Source: an uncultured Myxococcales bacterium
GTDB lineage: Bacteria > Myxococcota > Myxococcia > Myxococcales > Myxococcaceae
Assembly (NCBI GenBank): GCA_937980205.1
Contig: CALJKW010000077.1
Span: 48,614 to 112,613 of the forward strand
Direction of reading: 5' to 3'
Length of the DNA stretch: 64,000 nucleotides
A program made the translations under genes and the position numbers. Position 1 is the stretch's first letter, and each line of letters opens with the position of its first letter. Under the pieces are notes generated by a model, which saw nothing but the letters and a program-made list of their open reading frames with translations, ran no database searches and was not told the origin of the DNA. Positions 26,452 to 35,207 of this stretch are shown here, in pieces.

Positions 26452-27357
26452 GTGCCTCAGCCAACGACCGTCGTAGTGTGTGGAGCGACCGGCCAGCAGG
26501 GCGGCGCGCTCGTGGAGGCGCTGCTGCGTCGAGGTGCGAGCGCGCGGCTGGTCGCGTTCTCACGGCAGCCCGACGGCGCCGCGGCGCGGAGGCTGCGCGA
26601 GCGGGGCGTCGAGGTGCGACCGGGGGACCTCGCGGACCGCGCGTCGCTCGAGCGGCTGTTCGCGGGCGCGGGCGCGGTCTTCGGCGTCACGCAGCCGTGG
26701 AGCCCCGGCTACAAGAAGGTCGACGCGCCCGGAGAGATCGCGCAGGGCCGCAACATCGTCGACGCGTGCCGCGCTGCCGGCGTCGCGCACCTCGTGCTGA
26801 CGACGGCGATGCAGCTCGAGGACAAGGCGAGCGGCATTCCGCACATCGACTCGAAGCAGGAGATCGAGCGGCACCTGCGCGCGTCGGGGCAGCCGTTCAC
26901 GCTGCTGCGCCCCGCGATGTTCATCGAGAACATCGGCATGCCGTTCTTTCCGGTGAAGCGCGGCACGCTGCGCGGCTTCGTCGACGCAGACGCGAAGCTG
27001 CCGTTCGTGGCGGCGCGCGACGTCGGCGAGGCGGCGGCGGTGGCGCTGACGGCGCCCGGCGAGTGGCTCGGCCGCACCGTCGACCTCGTCAGCGACTTCG
27101 TGTCCGGCGACGACGTCGTGCGGTACCTCGAGCGCGCGCACCCCGGGCGGAAGTACCGCTACACGTGCCCGCCGCGGCTGCTCATGCGGCTCTTCGCGAA
27201 GGAGTTCTACAAGATGAGGGTCGGCGCCGAGGTTGCGGGCCGGCCGCCGTTTCCGCACCGCGAGGGCATCGAGAGGGCGATGCAACAGACGCGCGCGATG
27301 GTGCCGGGGTTTCTCTCCGTCGAGCAGCACGTGATGGCGCTCCCGCTCCCCTCGTAG
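26452..27357 (+). CDS. NmrA-like NAD(P)-binding protein
   Basis: This 301-residue atypical short-chain dehydrogenase starts at GTG. The N-terminal Rossmann motif is VVVCGATGQQGGALVEALL (GxxGxxG), followed by RPGDLAD, VFGVTQPWSPG, and a PFTLLRPAMFIENIG stretch characteristic of NmrA/HSCARG proteins. These proteins bind NAD(P) and commonly act as redox sensors or reductases; the YxxxK catalytic pair is not obvious, only an SKQEIERHL helix. It is divergent from the pseudo-hydrolase gene and converges on the VIT gene, where a hairpin spans both stop codons. Confidence 0.88.
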   Translation: MPQPTTVVVCGATGQQGGALVEALLRRGASARLVAFSRQPDGAAARRLRERGVEVRPGDLADRASLERLFAGAGAVFGVTQPWSPGYKKVDAPGEIAQGRNIVDACRAAGVAHLVLTTAMQLEDKASGIPHIDSKQEIERHLRASGQPFTLLRPAMFIENIGMPFFPVKRGTLRGFVDADAKLPFVAARDVGEAAAVALTAPGEWLGRTVDLVSDFVSGDDVVRYLERAHPGRKYRYTCPPRLLMRLFAKEFYKMRVGAEVAGRPPFPHREGIERAMQQTRAMVPGFLSVEQHVMALPLPS

Positions 27358-27366
27358 GGACGAGGG
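27349..27366. terminator. Bidirectional hairpin between NmrA-like and VIT genes
   Basis: CCCTCGT (27349-27355) and ACGAGGG (27360-27366) form a perfect 7-base stem with loop AGGG. It overlaps the TAG of the plus-strand gene and abuts the stop of the minus-strand gene, so it can serve both converging units. Confidence 0.6.
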
Positions 27367-28065
27367 CTACACGCTGACGCCGAACAGCTTCCCGATGAGC
27401 GCGGTGAGCCCCATCGCGAGCGCGCCCCCGACGGTCACGCGCAGCGCGGCCCGCAGCTTGGGAGCTCCGCCGAGCTGCGCGCCGGCGGCTCCGAGGCCGG
27501 CGAGCGACGCGAGCGAGACGGCGGCGATGGCGTGCGGGCGGAACGCTGCCGGCGCCGCGAGCCCGGCCAGCAGCGGCACGAGCGCGAACGCGGCGAAGCT
27601 GAGCGCGCTGGCCGCGGCGGCCTGCAGCGGGCGTGCGCGCGAGTGCGGCTCGATGCCGAGCTCGTCTCGGAGGTGCGCCTGCAGCGCGTCTTTCGCGGTG
27701 AGCGCCTGGGCGACCTTCTCGGCGAGCTCCCGGTCGAGGCCGCGCTTCATGTAGATGGACGTGAGCTCGGCGAGCTCGGCGCCGGGCTCGCCGGCCAGCT
27801 CGGCCTTCTCGATGGCGATGTCGGCTTCCTCGATGTCGGACTGGGAGCTGACCGACACGTATTCTCCGACGGCCATGGACATGGCGCCGCCGACGAGGCC
27901 GGCGACTCCGGCGATGAGGATGGCGTTCGTCGACGCGTCGGCGCTCGCGACGCCGATCATCAGCGCGCTCGTCGAGACGATGGCGTCGTTGGAGCCCAGC
28001 ACCGCGGCGCGCAGCCAGCCGGTCCGACCCTGCCGGTGCTGCTCTCGGTGCCGGAGCGCTCTCAA
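27367..28065 (-). CDS. VIT/CCC1-family metal transporter
   Basis: This 232-residue inner-membrane protein of the vacuolar iron transporter family (VIT1/CCC1) moves Fe2+ or Mn2+ across the membrane. The N-terminal block HREQHRQGRTGWLRAAVLGS, then NDAIVSTSALMIGVASA, is the family signature. VGGAMSMAVGEYVSVSSQSD begins the metal-binding loop, an acidic helical segment with EE and SIYMKRGLDRELAEKVAQAL follows, and three helices close the protein. A TTG start at 28065 is chosen because it overlaps the stop of the dioxygenase gene by four bases (TTGA), the same coupling used elsewhere here, and gives the expected N-terminus. Confidence 0.88.
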   Translation of the reverse strand: MRALRHREQHRQGRTGWLRAAVLGSNDAIVSTSALMIGVASADASTNAILIAGVAGLVGGAMSMAVGEYVSVSSQSDIEEADIAIEKAELAGEPGAELAELTSIYMKRGLDRELAEKVAQALTAKDALQAHLRDELGIEPHSRARPLQAAAASALSFAAFALVPLLAGLAAPAAFRPHAIAAVSLASLAGLGAAGAQLGGAPKLRAALRVTVGGALAMGLTALIGKLFGVSV

Positions 28066-28895
28066 CCGAGCTGCACCGAGCGGCGCGTGGCGGAGCCGCC
28101 CCAGAAGCCGGTGATGGGGAACTGCACCTTCTCGCCGGGCGCAGCGCCGACCGCGGCGATCAGCGGCACGAAGTGCTCGTGCGTCGGCAGCGCCTCGCGC
28201 ACGCCGGGCGCCTTCGCGCGGTAGTCGAGCAGCGCGTCGACGTTGCCCGTCTGCACGACGTCGGCGGTCCACCCGTCGAAGTCGCGCGCCCACTGCGGAG
28301 TCTCGGGGATGAAGATGGCGCGCAGGTTGTGCGTGATGAAGCCGCTGCCGATGATGAGCACGCCCTCGTCGCGCAGCGGCGCGAGCTGTTTGCCGAGCTC
28401 GAACATGTCCTTCGCGTCGAGGGAGGGCAGCGAGAGCTGCAGCACGGGGACGTCGGCGTTCGGGTACATCGCGACCAGCGGCACGTACGCGCCGTGGTCG
28501 AGGCCGCGATCGGGCTCCTGCGCGACGTCGCGCTTCGGAGACAGCAGGCCGAGCACGCGCTCGGCGAGCTCGGGAGCTCCGGGCGCCGGGTACTTCGTCT
28601 CGTAGTAGCGGCGGGGGAAGCCGTAGAAGTCGTAGACGAGCGGGACGGTGCGCGTGGCGCCGACGGAGATGGGCTTCGACTCCCAGTGCGCCGAGAGCAT
28701 GAGGATGCTCTTCGGCTTCGGGAGCGCTCTCGCCCAGCCGTTCAGCTCACCCATCCAGTCCGGCATGTCGAGCAGCGGCGGTGCGCCGTGCGCGAGGAAG
28801 ATGACGGGCATGCGCTTTTGCACGGGTTTCGCTCCCAGGGTGGCCGCGGCGGCGGCGCCGACGATGAGCTCGCGGCGATTCATGAAGGCCAACAT
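28062..28895 (-). CDS. LigB-type extradiol dioxygenase (4,5-DOPA dioxygenase family) with Tat-like leader
   Basis: This protein has 277 residues, or 273 from the second Met (MNRRELIVGAAAAATLG). That second start gives an RRELIVG twin-arginine motif and hydrophobic stretch, so export in folded, metal-loaded form is likely. The enzyme part has the metal and catalytic His residues of the class III family: FLAHGAPPLLD, LMLSAHWESKP, DRGLDHGAYVPL and LPTHEHFVPL. These Fe- or Zn-dependent enzymes open catechol rings; the E. coli relative YgiD acts on DOPA. The VIT gene is coupled to it. The pairing of a possibly Fe-dependent enzyme with a metal transporter may be meaningful, but it is only context. 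Confidence 0.88.
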   Translation of the reverse strand: MLAFMNRRELIVGAAAAATLGAKPVQKRMPVIFLAHGAPPLLDMPDWMGELNGWARALPKPKSILMLSAHWESKPISVGATRTVPLVYDFYGFPRRYYETKYPAPGAPELAERVLGLLSPKRDVAQEPDRGLDHGAYVPLVAMYPNADVPVLQLSLPSLDAKDMFELGKQLAPLRDEGVLIIGSGFITHNLRAIFIPETPQWARDFDGWTADVVQTGNVDALLDYRAKAPGVREALPTHEHFVPLIAAVGAAPGEKVQFPITGFWGGSATRRSVQLG

Positions 28896-28955
28896 GCGAC
28901 GGGGGAGGAGGATGCGCCAGTGTGGAGCGGTGCACTACTGCGTTGCGCAGATGCA

Positions 28956-28975
28956 CCGCTCACGCTGACGGAGGC
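28956..28975. repeat. Copy of the intergenic hairpin repeat
   Basis: CCGCTCACGCTGACGGAGGC matches bases 153-173 except for one missing G in the right arm. It lies in the 83-base gap between the large collagen-like gene and the dioxygenase gene. Confidence 0.55.
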
Positions 28976-28977
28976 GG

Positions 28978-31911
28978 CTATTCGCTGCGCTGCTGCGCCC
29001 AGACGTCGTAGTCGCTCGTCATCGCCGGCGACCACAGCGCCTGCGGCTGCAGGTACGGCGTCATCCGCATGCGCGCGTCGTCGCTCAAGCCGGCGTCGCG
29101 CAGCTTCAGCGCTTCCTTCCGCTCCTTCAGCGCCGTCTTCACGCCGTCGGGCGTCTTCTCGCCGAACGCCTTCTTCACGAGGCCCTCGAGCAGGTCGTCG
29201 CTGACCTTGTCGAGCGAGGTGCGCCTTCGCATCGGCAGCACCTTGTCCCAGAGGGTCTTCGCCTGCTCGGTCATGTGCGCGACCTCGGCGATGAGGTCGA
29301 GCACGAGCTGGCCGCGCTCGGACGAGGGGTCAACCCCCGAGAAGTGCGCGGCGACCGTCTGCAGGTCTCCGAGCTTCGAGGCGATCTCCTCGCGGCTGAC
29401 CTCTCCGTTCCACGCGCGGTCGCGCAGCGACTGCTGCTCCTCGGCGAGGTCGGACAGCACCGCGCGGAGGACCACCTGCAGGTTCGGATCGCCGCCCTTC
29501 GCAGACAGCTTGTCGATCGCCTGCAGCTTGAGCGGCAGCGAGAGCGACTTCGCCAGCGCGTACGTGTTCTGCGCGCCGGCCACGAACGACGTCGAGTGCA
29601 CGTCACCGGCCTGCTGGTGCAGCACCACGTTCGCGCTGACGTCCGCGCCGCGCGTCACCGTCACCGAGCCGGCGTCGTGCTGCTTGAACCACGACAGCAT
29701 CGAGTCGTCCGCTTCCGGCTTGAACGAGGTCTGGACGTAGTACCGCCGGTCGGGGTTCTCCTTCTGCAGCGTGTTGACGACCTTCTGCGCGGCGCGCTCG
29801 AGCTTCTCGGGCGTCGCCTGGCCGCGCACCTTGATGGCGACCTCGTCGGCGCCGAGCGTGGCGTCGCTGCCGGCCTGGTGCTGCTTCACCGCTTCCTTGT
29901 GCTCTTTGCGCGTGGCGAAGGTCTTGCCCTCGCCGGCGACTCCCTCGGGGAAGAGCTGGCGCTGGATGTCGATGCTGCCGCCGACGACATAGGTCGACGT
30001 GCGCGCCTTCACCGCCGCGAGCAGCAGGTCTTTCTCACCGAGGTGGCCGATCGGCGACTTCACGCCTCTCTCGGGGTCGTACTCGTTGTTGAGCACGACG
30101 ACCGTCTTCTTCGCGAACTGCGGGCCGAGCTCGACGTCGTTGACCGCCTGCGTGAGGCTCGCGCCGCCGTACAGCGAGATGTTCCAGAGGTTCGCCTTGG
30201 TGCCGAGGCTCTCGGCGAGCGTCTCCCACGCGGCGATCTCCTCCTTCGTGGTGCGGTTGTTGATGACGACCAGCACGCCGGCGTCGGGGTCGGTCGCGTA
30301 CTTGCGCGCGAGCTGCACCGAGAACTCGCGTTGCTGAATCGACTTCGCCTGCGCCGGAGCGTCGAGCGCGCCGACGTCGAGCAGCGCCGTGAGCTGCACC
30401 TGCGAGTAGAACGGCGCCGACGGCGCGAACTCGATCGTCCCTTCGATCTTCACCGACTTGCCCGCGGGCAGGTTCGCGATCGCCTGGCCGATGCCCTCGG
30501 CGAGCGGCCGCGGCTTGCCGTCGGCGCCCTTGAAGACGAGGTGCTCCGCGGCGACGTCGCCGCCGGTCAGCTGCAGCATCGACTGCACGAGCCGCTGGCT
30601 CTCGGTGCCCGCGCCGAGCGCCTTCGTCGAGACGTTCTTCACCTCCCACGACACCTTCGCCGGCTCGTCGCGTGTCGCGGTGCGGTCGCCGGTGATGGCG
30701 GAGATCTGCACCGGGTACTTCACCGTGAAGCCCGTGCTCTTCAGCGACTCGTCGAGCGTTGCGCCGACGCGTTCGGCCACGACCTTCGACTGCACGCTCG
30801 TCTGCGCGTTCAGCCCCTCGCCGCCGTGGACCGCGTCGTCCTTCGCGAGCGTGAAGCCGATGTCGCTCACCGTCGCCTTGCCGCCCGACGCGATGCCCGT
30901 GGGCAGCGTCTTGGACTGAGGCGCCTGCACCCAGTCGCCGGCGAGCTTCGCGGAGAGCGGGCCCTCCGGCGTCGCCATCGGGCCGGTGTTCTGGAACTGC
31001 GCGTCGAGCTTCACGCCTTCGCCGGGCTCGAAGACGCCGTCGGCGTTCGCGTCTTTGAGCTGCGTGCCGCTCGTCTGCACGCGGTAGCGATCGCCGTACT
31101 CGCGAACGCCGTCTTTCCCGACCACCTCGATGGTCGCCTTGCCGCGCGCGCCGGTGCTGCCGTCTTCGAGGTGGCCGGTCGCGTGGCTGCCGCTGCTGCC
31201 GGAGAAGCCGCTCGAGCCGCCCGAGTTGCTCTCCGAGCGCGTGCCGCCTTTCCCGTCGTCCTCGGTCCACGAGTACGAGGAACCGCCGCTGCCGCCCGAG
31301 CCTCCGCTGCCGGGAGTGCCGTGCCGGCCCTTGGTGCCGCCGCGGCCGCCCTCGACGTTCATCTCCTTCACCGCGGCGAGCGCGTCCGTATCGCCTTCAC
31401 CGACGCGCACGCGGATGCGGCCGCCGCGACCTCCGTCGGCGCCCGAGGTGCCGCGGCCGGCGTCGCCGCCGTCGCCGCCGCGCTGGCCGTCTTCTCCGCG
31501 CGAGTACCGGGTGGCGTCGCTGCCGTCGCGGCCGCGGCCGCCGTCTCCACCATCGCCGCCGTCGGCGCCGTCGCCGCCGTGGCCGCCCTGCGCGTAGAGG
31601 TAGATGTCGCTGCCCGCGGGGAGGAACTCGCCGGCCTGCGAGGCCGACTGCAGCGCGCCGTCGGTCTTCACCTTCGCTTCGAGCTGGTAGGCGTCGCCCT
31701 CGCCCTGCTTCTGGACCTCGAGCTGAAGGTCGATGTCGCCGGCGTCTGTGCCTCGCGTCGCTTGCGTCGCGTCGGTGCCGTCGGCGCCGTCCGACCCCGA
31801 GTAGCCGCTGGAGCCGTTGACCCCGTCGCGGCCGTCGTCTCCCTTCTTCCCTTTGACGTCGACCTCGAAGCGCTTCGGTTGAACGGGAGAGCTCTTGATG
31901 GTGCGGGGCAT
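28978..31911 (-). CDS. Large protein with collagen-like Gly-rich N-terminus
   Basis: This 977-residue protein has no signal peptide. Residues about 20-50 are Gly-x-y triplets with Asp (KGDDGRDGVNGSSGYSGSDG); residues 108-260 are a second long Gly-rich stretch of GGDGADGGDGGDGGRG type and Ser/Gly repeats, separated by a short beta-rich domain (IDLQLEVQKQGEGDAYQLEA). Two or three beta-sandwich-like segments follow (DANADGVFEPGEGVKLDAQF and VSWEVKNVSTK resemble CARDB/NEW-type adhesive modules). After residue 540 comes an alpha/beta region (AGVLVVINNRTTKEEI, TYVVGGS, RYYVQTSF) and then a helical end. I cannot assign a function. The overall form suggests a scaffolding or coat protein; export without a signal would need another route. 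It is divergent from the zinc-ribbon membrane protein, with 17 bases between starts. Confidence 0.75.
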   Translation of the reverse strand: MPRTIKSSPVQPKRFEVDVKGKKGDDGRDGVNGSSGYSGSDGADGTDATQATRGTDAGDIDLQLEVQKQGEGDAYQLEAKVKTDGALQSASQAGEFLPAGSDIYLYAQGGHGGDGADGGDGGDGGRGRDGSDATRYSRGEDGQRGGDGGDAGRGTSGADGGRGGRIRVRVGEGDTDALAAVKEMNVEGGRGGTKGRHGTPGSGGSGGSGGSSYSWTEDDGKGGTRSESNSGGSSGFSGSSGSHATGHLEDGSTGARGKATIEVVGKDGVREYGDRYRVQTSGTQLKDANADGVFEPGEGVKLDAQFQNTGPMATPEGPLSAKLAGDWVQAPQSKTLPTGIASGGKATVSDIGFTLAKDDAVHGGEGLNAQTSVQSKVVAERVGATLDESLKSTGFTVKYPVQISAITGDRTATRDEPAKVSWEVKNVSTKALGAGTESQRLVQSMLQLTGGDVAAEHLVFKGADGKPRPLAEGIGQAIANLPAGKSVKIEGTIEFAPSAPFYSQVQLTALLDVGALDAPAQAKSIQQREFSVQLARKYATDPDAGVLVVINNRTTKEEIAAWETLAESLGTKANLWNISLYGGASLTQAVNDVELGPQFAKKTVVVLNNEYDPERGVKSPIGHLGEKDLLLAAVKARTSTYVVGGSIDIQRQLFPEGVAGEGKTFATRKEHKEAVKQHQAGSDATLGADEVAIKVRGQATPEKLERAAQKVVNTLQKENPDRRYYVQTSFKPEADDSMLSWFKQHDAGSVTVTRGADVSANVVLHQQAGDVHSTSFVAGAQNTYALAKSLSLPLKLQAIDKLSAKGGDPNLQVVLRAVLSDLAEEQQSLRDRAWNGEVSREEIASKLGDLQTVAAHFSGVDPSSERGQLVLDLIAEVAHMTEQAKTLWDKVLPMRRRTSLDKVSDDLLEGLVKKAFGEKTPDGVKTALKERKEALKLRDAGLSDDARMRMTPYLQPQALWSPAMTSDYDVWAQQRSE

Positions 31912-31928
31912 TGGGGCATTCTTAGCCG

Positions 31929-32852
31929 ATGCTCCGGGTGATCTTCGAGGTGGTCGAGAAGACCCTGGGGCCGAGCCTCGACTCCACGGCGTCGCTGCTG
32001 TGGGGCATGGGGCTCGCCGCGGTCGCGCTGCAGGTGCTGGCGCCGTTCGCCCGCATCGCCGTCGAGGCGTGGAGGTGGCGCGCCGGGCTCACTCCCGCCT
32101 GGCTCATCGACTGCTCCGCCTGCGCCGCCCACGTGCCGGTCGACGAGAAGTGCGTGAAGTGCGGCGCGGCGCTGAAGGTGCCGGCGCTCGCGAAGCTGTT
32201 CGCCCGGCCCATCGCGCCGCGGCCGGCGGTGCAGCGGGTCGGCTGGGCGCTCGCGCTGCTCGGCACCATGTGCTTCCTCGCGGCCGCGATGTCGCTGGTG
32301 TCGACGCTGTCACCGTCGACCGCGCTGGAGCGGCTGTTCTCCGGCGCGGCGCTGATCGCCTTCGCCGGCGCGGGGAACTTCCTCGCTCGCGCGGTCGGAC
32401 CGCGCGGAGGCGGGCCGGTCGCGAGGGCCCGCGAGCTCTTCTTCGCGTGCGGCGCGCTGGTGCTGCTCGCGGGGTTCTACTTCCTGGCCCAGAACGTTCG
32501 CGCGCCGCCCGAGCGGGTGCTGGCGCACCTGAGCGCGTCAGCGGGCACGGCGGAGCTCGACGGCGCGAAGCTGCAGCTGGGCGGACCGGAGATTGGGCTC
32601 GAGCTTCAGCTCGTCGACGGCCTGGGCCTGTCGAAGGTGCTGCCGCTCGCGTGGGTCGGAGCGACGCGCTCGCCGATCGAGCTCGACACCACCGACGCGT
32701 GGCTGCGCGACAACACGTGGAAGCACGCCGGCACTCTGCGGGATGCGGGCGTGTCGGTGAAGCGGAGGACGGAGACGTTCCCGCTCTCGCCGGGCGACAA
32801 GTACGAGGTCGTGCTGCGGGAGAAGGACGTGGTGCTGAAGCCGGTGAAGTAG
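31929..32852 (+). CDS. Membrane protein with zinc ribbon
   Basis: This 307-residue protein has a hydrophobic helix at about 25-45, then a zinc ribbon CSACAAHVPVDEKCVKCGAA (two CxxC pairs, about 62-81), then further helices (LGTMCFLAAAMSLVSTL, LFSGAALIAFAGAGNFLA, FFACGALVLLAGFYFLA), and a soluble C-terminal beta-rich domain from about residue 195. No enzyme motif is present. It shares a very short divergent promoter region with the collagen-like gene, so the two may be regulated together. Confidence 0.75.
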   Translation: MLRVIFEVVEKTLGPSLDSTASLLWGMGLAAVALQVLAPFARIAVEAWRWRAGLTPAWLIDCSACAAHVPVDEKCVKCGAALKVPALAKLFARPIAPRPAVQRVGWALALLGTMCFLAAAMSLVSTLSPSTALERLFSGAALIAFAGAGNFLARAVGPRGGGPVARARELFFACGALVLLAGFYFLAQNVRAPPERVLAHLSASAGTAELDGAKLQLGGPEIGLELQLVDGLGLSKVLPLAWVGATRSPIELDTTDAWLRDNTWKHAGTLRDAGVSVKRRTETFPLSPGDKYEVVLREKDVVLKPVK

Positions 32853-32872
32853 CAAAGGGGTTGAACCCGCCT

Positions 32873-32931
32873 CCGCTCAGAGGGTCGATCAGAATCCGCG
32901 GCCTGTTCGCAGCTCCGTTCGCCCTGAGCGG
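32873..32931. repeat. Intergenic repeat copy with long-range CCGCTCA/TGAGCGG arms
   Basis: CCGCTCA at 32873-32879 and TGAGCGG at 32925-32931 are complementary and enclose TCAGAGGGTCGATCAGAAT, which differs from bases 115-133 at only two or three places. The copy ends 11 bases before the truncated ATPase frame, so it may mark the breakpoint. Confidence 0.55.
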
Positions 32932-32942
32932 ATCCAATCGTT

Positions 32943-33137
32943 TCAGTTCTGCTGCAGCCGCGGAGCCTCTGCCGGCCCCACGAACGCCACCGCCAGCGCC
33001 CGCAGCACCGAGCTCTTGCCCGAGCCGTTGTCGCCGATGAACACGTGCCAGCCGGGAGCGGGCTGCTTGGGCTCCAGCCTCCACTCCAGCTTCGTGATGC
33101 CGCGGAAGTCGGTGATGCCGAAGCGGCGCACGTACAT
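32943..33137 (-). pseudogene. N-terminal remnant of a RecF/SMC-like AAA ATPase
   Basis: Only 64 residues remain: MYVRRFGITDFRGITKLEW, a strand, and the Walker A loop IGDNGSGKSSVLRALAVAF. This is the normal first exon-like block of RecF/SMC/OLD-type ATPases, which run to 350 residues or more. The frame stops right after the first helix (PRLQQN), and no Walker B or signature motif follows on the minus strand. An intergenic repeat copy begins immediately beyond the stop. It looks like a gene whose 3' part was deleted or displaced. Expression as a short protein cannot be excluded. Confidence 0.6.
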
Positions 33138-33154
33138 GGGCGCGGCCTCATAAC

Positions 33155-33637
33155 ATGGGGCGCGTGCACCTCGTCGTCATGGGAGTCGCCGGCTCCGGCA
33201 AGTCCACCGTCGCGAAGGCGGTCGCCGACGCGCTCGGCGTGCCGTTCCTCGAGGGCGACTCGCTTCACCCGCCCCACAACGTGGAGAAGATGCGCCGCGG
33301 CGAGCCGCTGAACGACGCCGACCGCGCCGGCTGGCTCGACGCCATCGCCGCGTGGATGCGGCGGCACCCGGACGGCGTGGTGAGCTGCTCGGCGCTCAAG
33401 CGCGCCTACCGCGAGCGCCTGCTCGCCGGAGGCAGCGTGCGCTTCGTCCACCTCGCGGTGCCCGCCGACGTGCTCGCGCTGCGGCTCGCGGCGCGCGAGG
33501 GGCACTTCATGCCGGCGTCGCTGCTGCCGAGCCAGCTCGCCGAGCTCGAGCCGCTGCAGCCCGATGAGCCGGGCTTCGCCGTCGACGGAACGCTGCCGCT
33601 CGAAGAGCTGGTGCGCAGAATCAGAACGTCCAGGTGA
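33155..33637 (+). CDS. gntK: Gluconokinase
   Basis: A 160-residue P-loop kinase with the full gluconokinase pattern: VMGVAGSGKSTVAKAVADAL (Walker A at about 10-18), EGDSLHPPHNVEKMRRGEPL, NDADRAGWL, VVSCSALKRAYRERL and REGHFMPASLLPSQLAELEP. It phosphorylates D-gluconate to 6-phosphogluconate with ATP, feeding the pentose phosphate or Entner-Doudoroff route. Length equals the family norm. It stands alone, divergent from the truncated ATPase by 17 bases, with no gluconate transporter near. Confidence 0.93.
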   Translation: MGRVHLVVMGVAGSGKSTVAKAVADALGVPFLEGDSLHPPHNVEKMRRGEPLNDADRAGWLDAIAAWMRRHPDGVVSCSALKRAYRERLLAGGSVRFVHLAVPADVLALRLAAREGHFMPASLLPSQLAELEPLQPDEPGFAVDGTLPLEELVRRIRTSR

Positions 33638-33685
33638 GCGAGGCCGTTGCGCCGCCGGGAGTCGGGCCGCGGCTCGGGTGCAACC

Positions 33686-35089
33686 TCACGGCGCGACCGG
33701 CTGCTGATCCGGATCGTCGATCGCGATGGCCGGCAGCGAGCGCCACGGGTTCGCCGGGAAGGTGAGCCCCGCATCGTAGGAATACGTGTGGGTGCCCAGG
33801 CCATAGTCGCACTGCGCGCTGCCGGTGCAGTTGTTCTGGTGGCTCTGCATCACGGAGTCGCTGACCACGCTCGCCGATCGGGCGTTCCAGCGAATGCGTC
33901 GCGCCTGCCAGAGCTTTCCGGCCTGCCCGACACCACCGCTCGCGCCGAAGCCGACCGGGGTCGTCGACAGCAGGTAGATCGTCGGGTCGTGGATGTAGAT
34001 GTGGTGCGTGCCGAGGTCTCCGAGCTGCTGCCACGAGTCGTTGATCGACAGTCCGCCGGACGTCAGCGTCGCCTCGCGCATCCACGTGCCGCCCTTCACG
34101 TAGACGTACTCCACGTAGGCGTCGTTCATGCGCAACAGCTTGTGGAACGAGACGCGGACGGACAGGTCGACCGCGAGGAAGTTCTGGCCTCCGCTGATCC
34201 GGAAGCCCCACGAGTTGCGATTCCCCGCGGTCACGATGTTGTCGTTCGCGAAGAAGACGTTGCGCGCATTGCCCGCGAGGTACGCGCAGCCGTCGGTGTC
34301 GCCCTGGCCGTTCGGCTGCGTCGGCATCATGCGGATGATCGAGTTGATGAACGCGAAGCGGTCGACGTAGCCGCTCGCAGAGTCGATGAGGTTGATGGCG
34401 GTCGAGGTGCGTTGCGCCGGCGGCATGACCGCGTTGTTCAGCACCACGCCGTCGAAGACGACGTCCGTCGTGCCCGGGTCCACCATGATGCTGCCCATCT
34501 GTCCGCCGCGGACTCTGACTCGCCGCGCGGGCGCGACGACCGGGCCGGGCAGGTGGCCGACGTAGATGAAGTCGGCGACGACCGCGGGGCCGAGCGAGAT
34601 GTCGCAGTCGGTGACGTTGCCGAGATCGACGGTGCCGAGCCGGCCCGCTCCATCGGGGACCGTCACCGCAGTGCCGGGAGTCTGGCACGCGGTCATCAGC
34701 TCGTTGCGGTTCATCGCGGTCACGGTCCGCGTGGTCGTCGGCAGCTGCGGGGGCTGGTACACGCCGGCGTCCGCCGCGCCGCCCGGCCCCGGCAGGGTGT
34801 CGAGATCGAGAGAAGGGTAGAGCGGGTGCGGACGACCGGGCGCCGCGCCGCCGCCCGAGCCGCCGCTTCCGCCCGAGCCGCCACTGCCGCCAGTCCCGCC
34901 GCTGCCGCCCGAGCCGCCGGTGGAGCCGCCTCCCGTCGAGCCGCCTGCGGTGCCTCCGCCGCCGGTGGCAGTGCCTCCTGCCGTGCCGCCGTCGAGCTGC
35001 GTGCCGCCTCCGGTTCCACCTGCATCGGGAGTCGTCGGAACCGAGCTGCATGCAGCGGCAACGAGGAGGACCCCGAAAGGCTGGCGCAT
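33686..35089 (-). CDS. Lipoprotein with Gly-rich linker and pectate-lyase-like beta-helix
   Basis: This 467-residue protein has a signal peptide ending in a lipobox (GVLLVAAAC). Residues about 22-85 are GGT, GGS and GGTGG repeats, acting as a flexible tether. The main part (after about 140) has MTACQTPGTAVTVPDGAG followed by short repeated strands, VRVRGGQMG, VVFDGVVLNN, FAFINSIIR, YLAGNARNVFFANDNIV and others, which form the right-handed parallel beta-helix of polysaccharide lyase family 1-like proteins. Catalytic Arg and Ca-binding Asp residues cannot be pinned down, so lyase activity is a guess. It should face the outside of the cell. Confidence 0.82.
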   Translation of the reverse strand: MRQPFGVLLVAAACSSVPTTPDAGGTGGGTQLDGGTAGGTATGGGGTAGGSTGGGSTGGSGGSGGTGGSGGSGGSGGSGGGAAPGRPHPLYPSLDLDTLPGPGGAADAGVYQPPQLPTTTRTVTAMNRNELMTACQTPGTAVTVPDGAGRLGTVDLGNVTDCDISLGPAVVADFIYVGHLPGPVVAPARRVRVRGGQMGSIMVDPGTTDVVFDGVVLNNAVMPPAQRTSTAINLIDSASGYVDRFAFINSIIRMMPTQPNGQGDTDGCAYLAGNARNVFFANDNIVTAGNRNSWGFRISGGQNFLAVDLSVRVSFHKLLRMNDAYVEYVYVKGGTWMREATLTSGGLSINDSWQQLGDLGTHHIYIHDPTIYLLSTTPVGFGASGGVGQAGKLWQARRIRWNARSASVVSDSVMQSHQNNCTGSAQCDYGLGTHTYSYDAGLTFPANPWRSLPAIAIDDPDQQPVAP

Positions 35090-35207
35090 GCGCAGAGGCT
35101 ACTTGATCTCGAACAGAAGCTTCCCGCCGCTCATCGTGCGGAAAACAAAGCATGAGCCGTCGCGCCGGGCTTGTGAATCGTGGCCCTTTGTGGGTGTGCT
35201 CCCGGTC

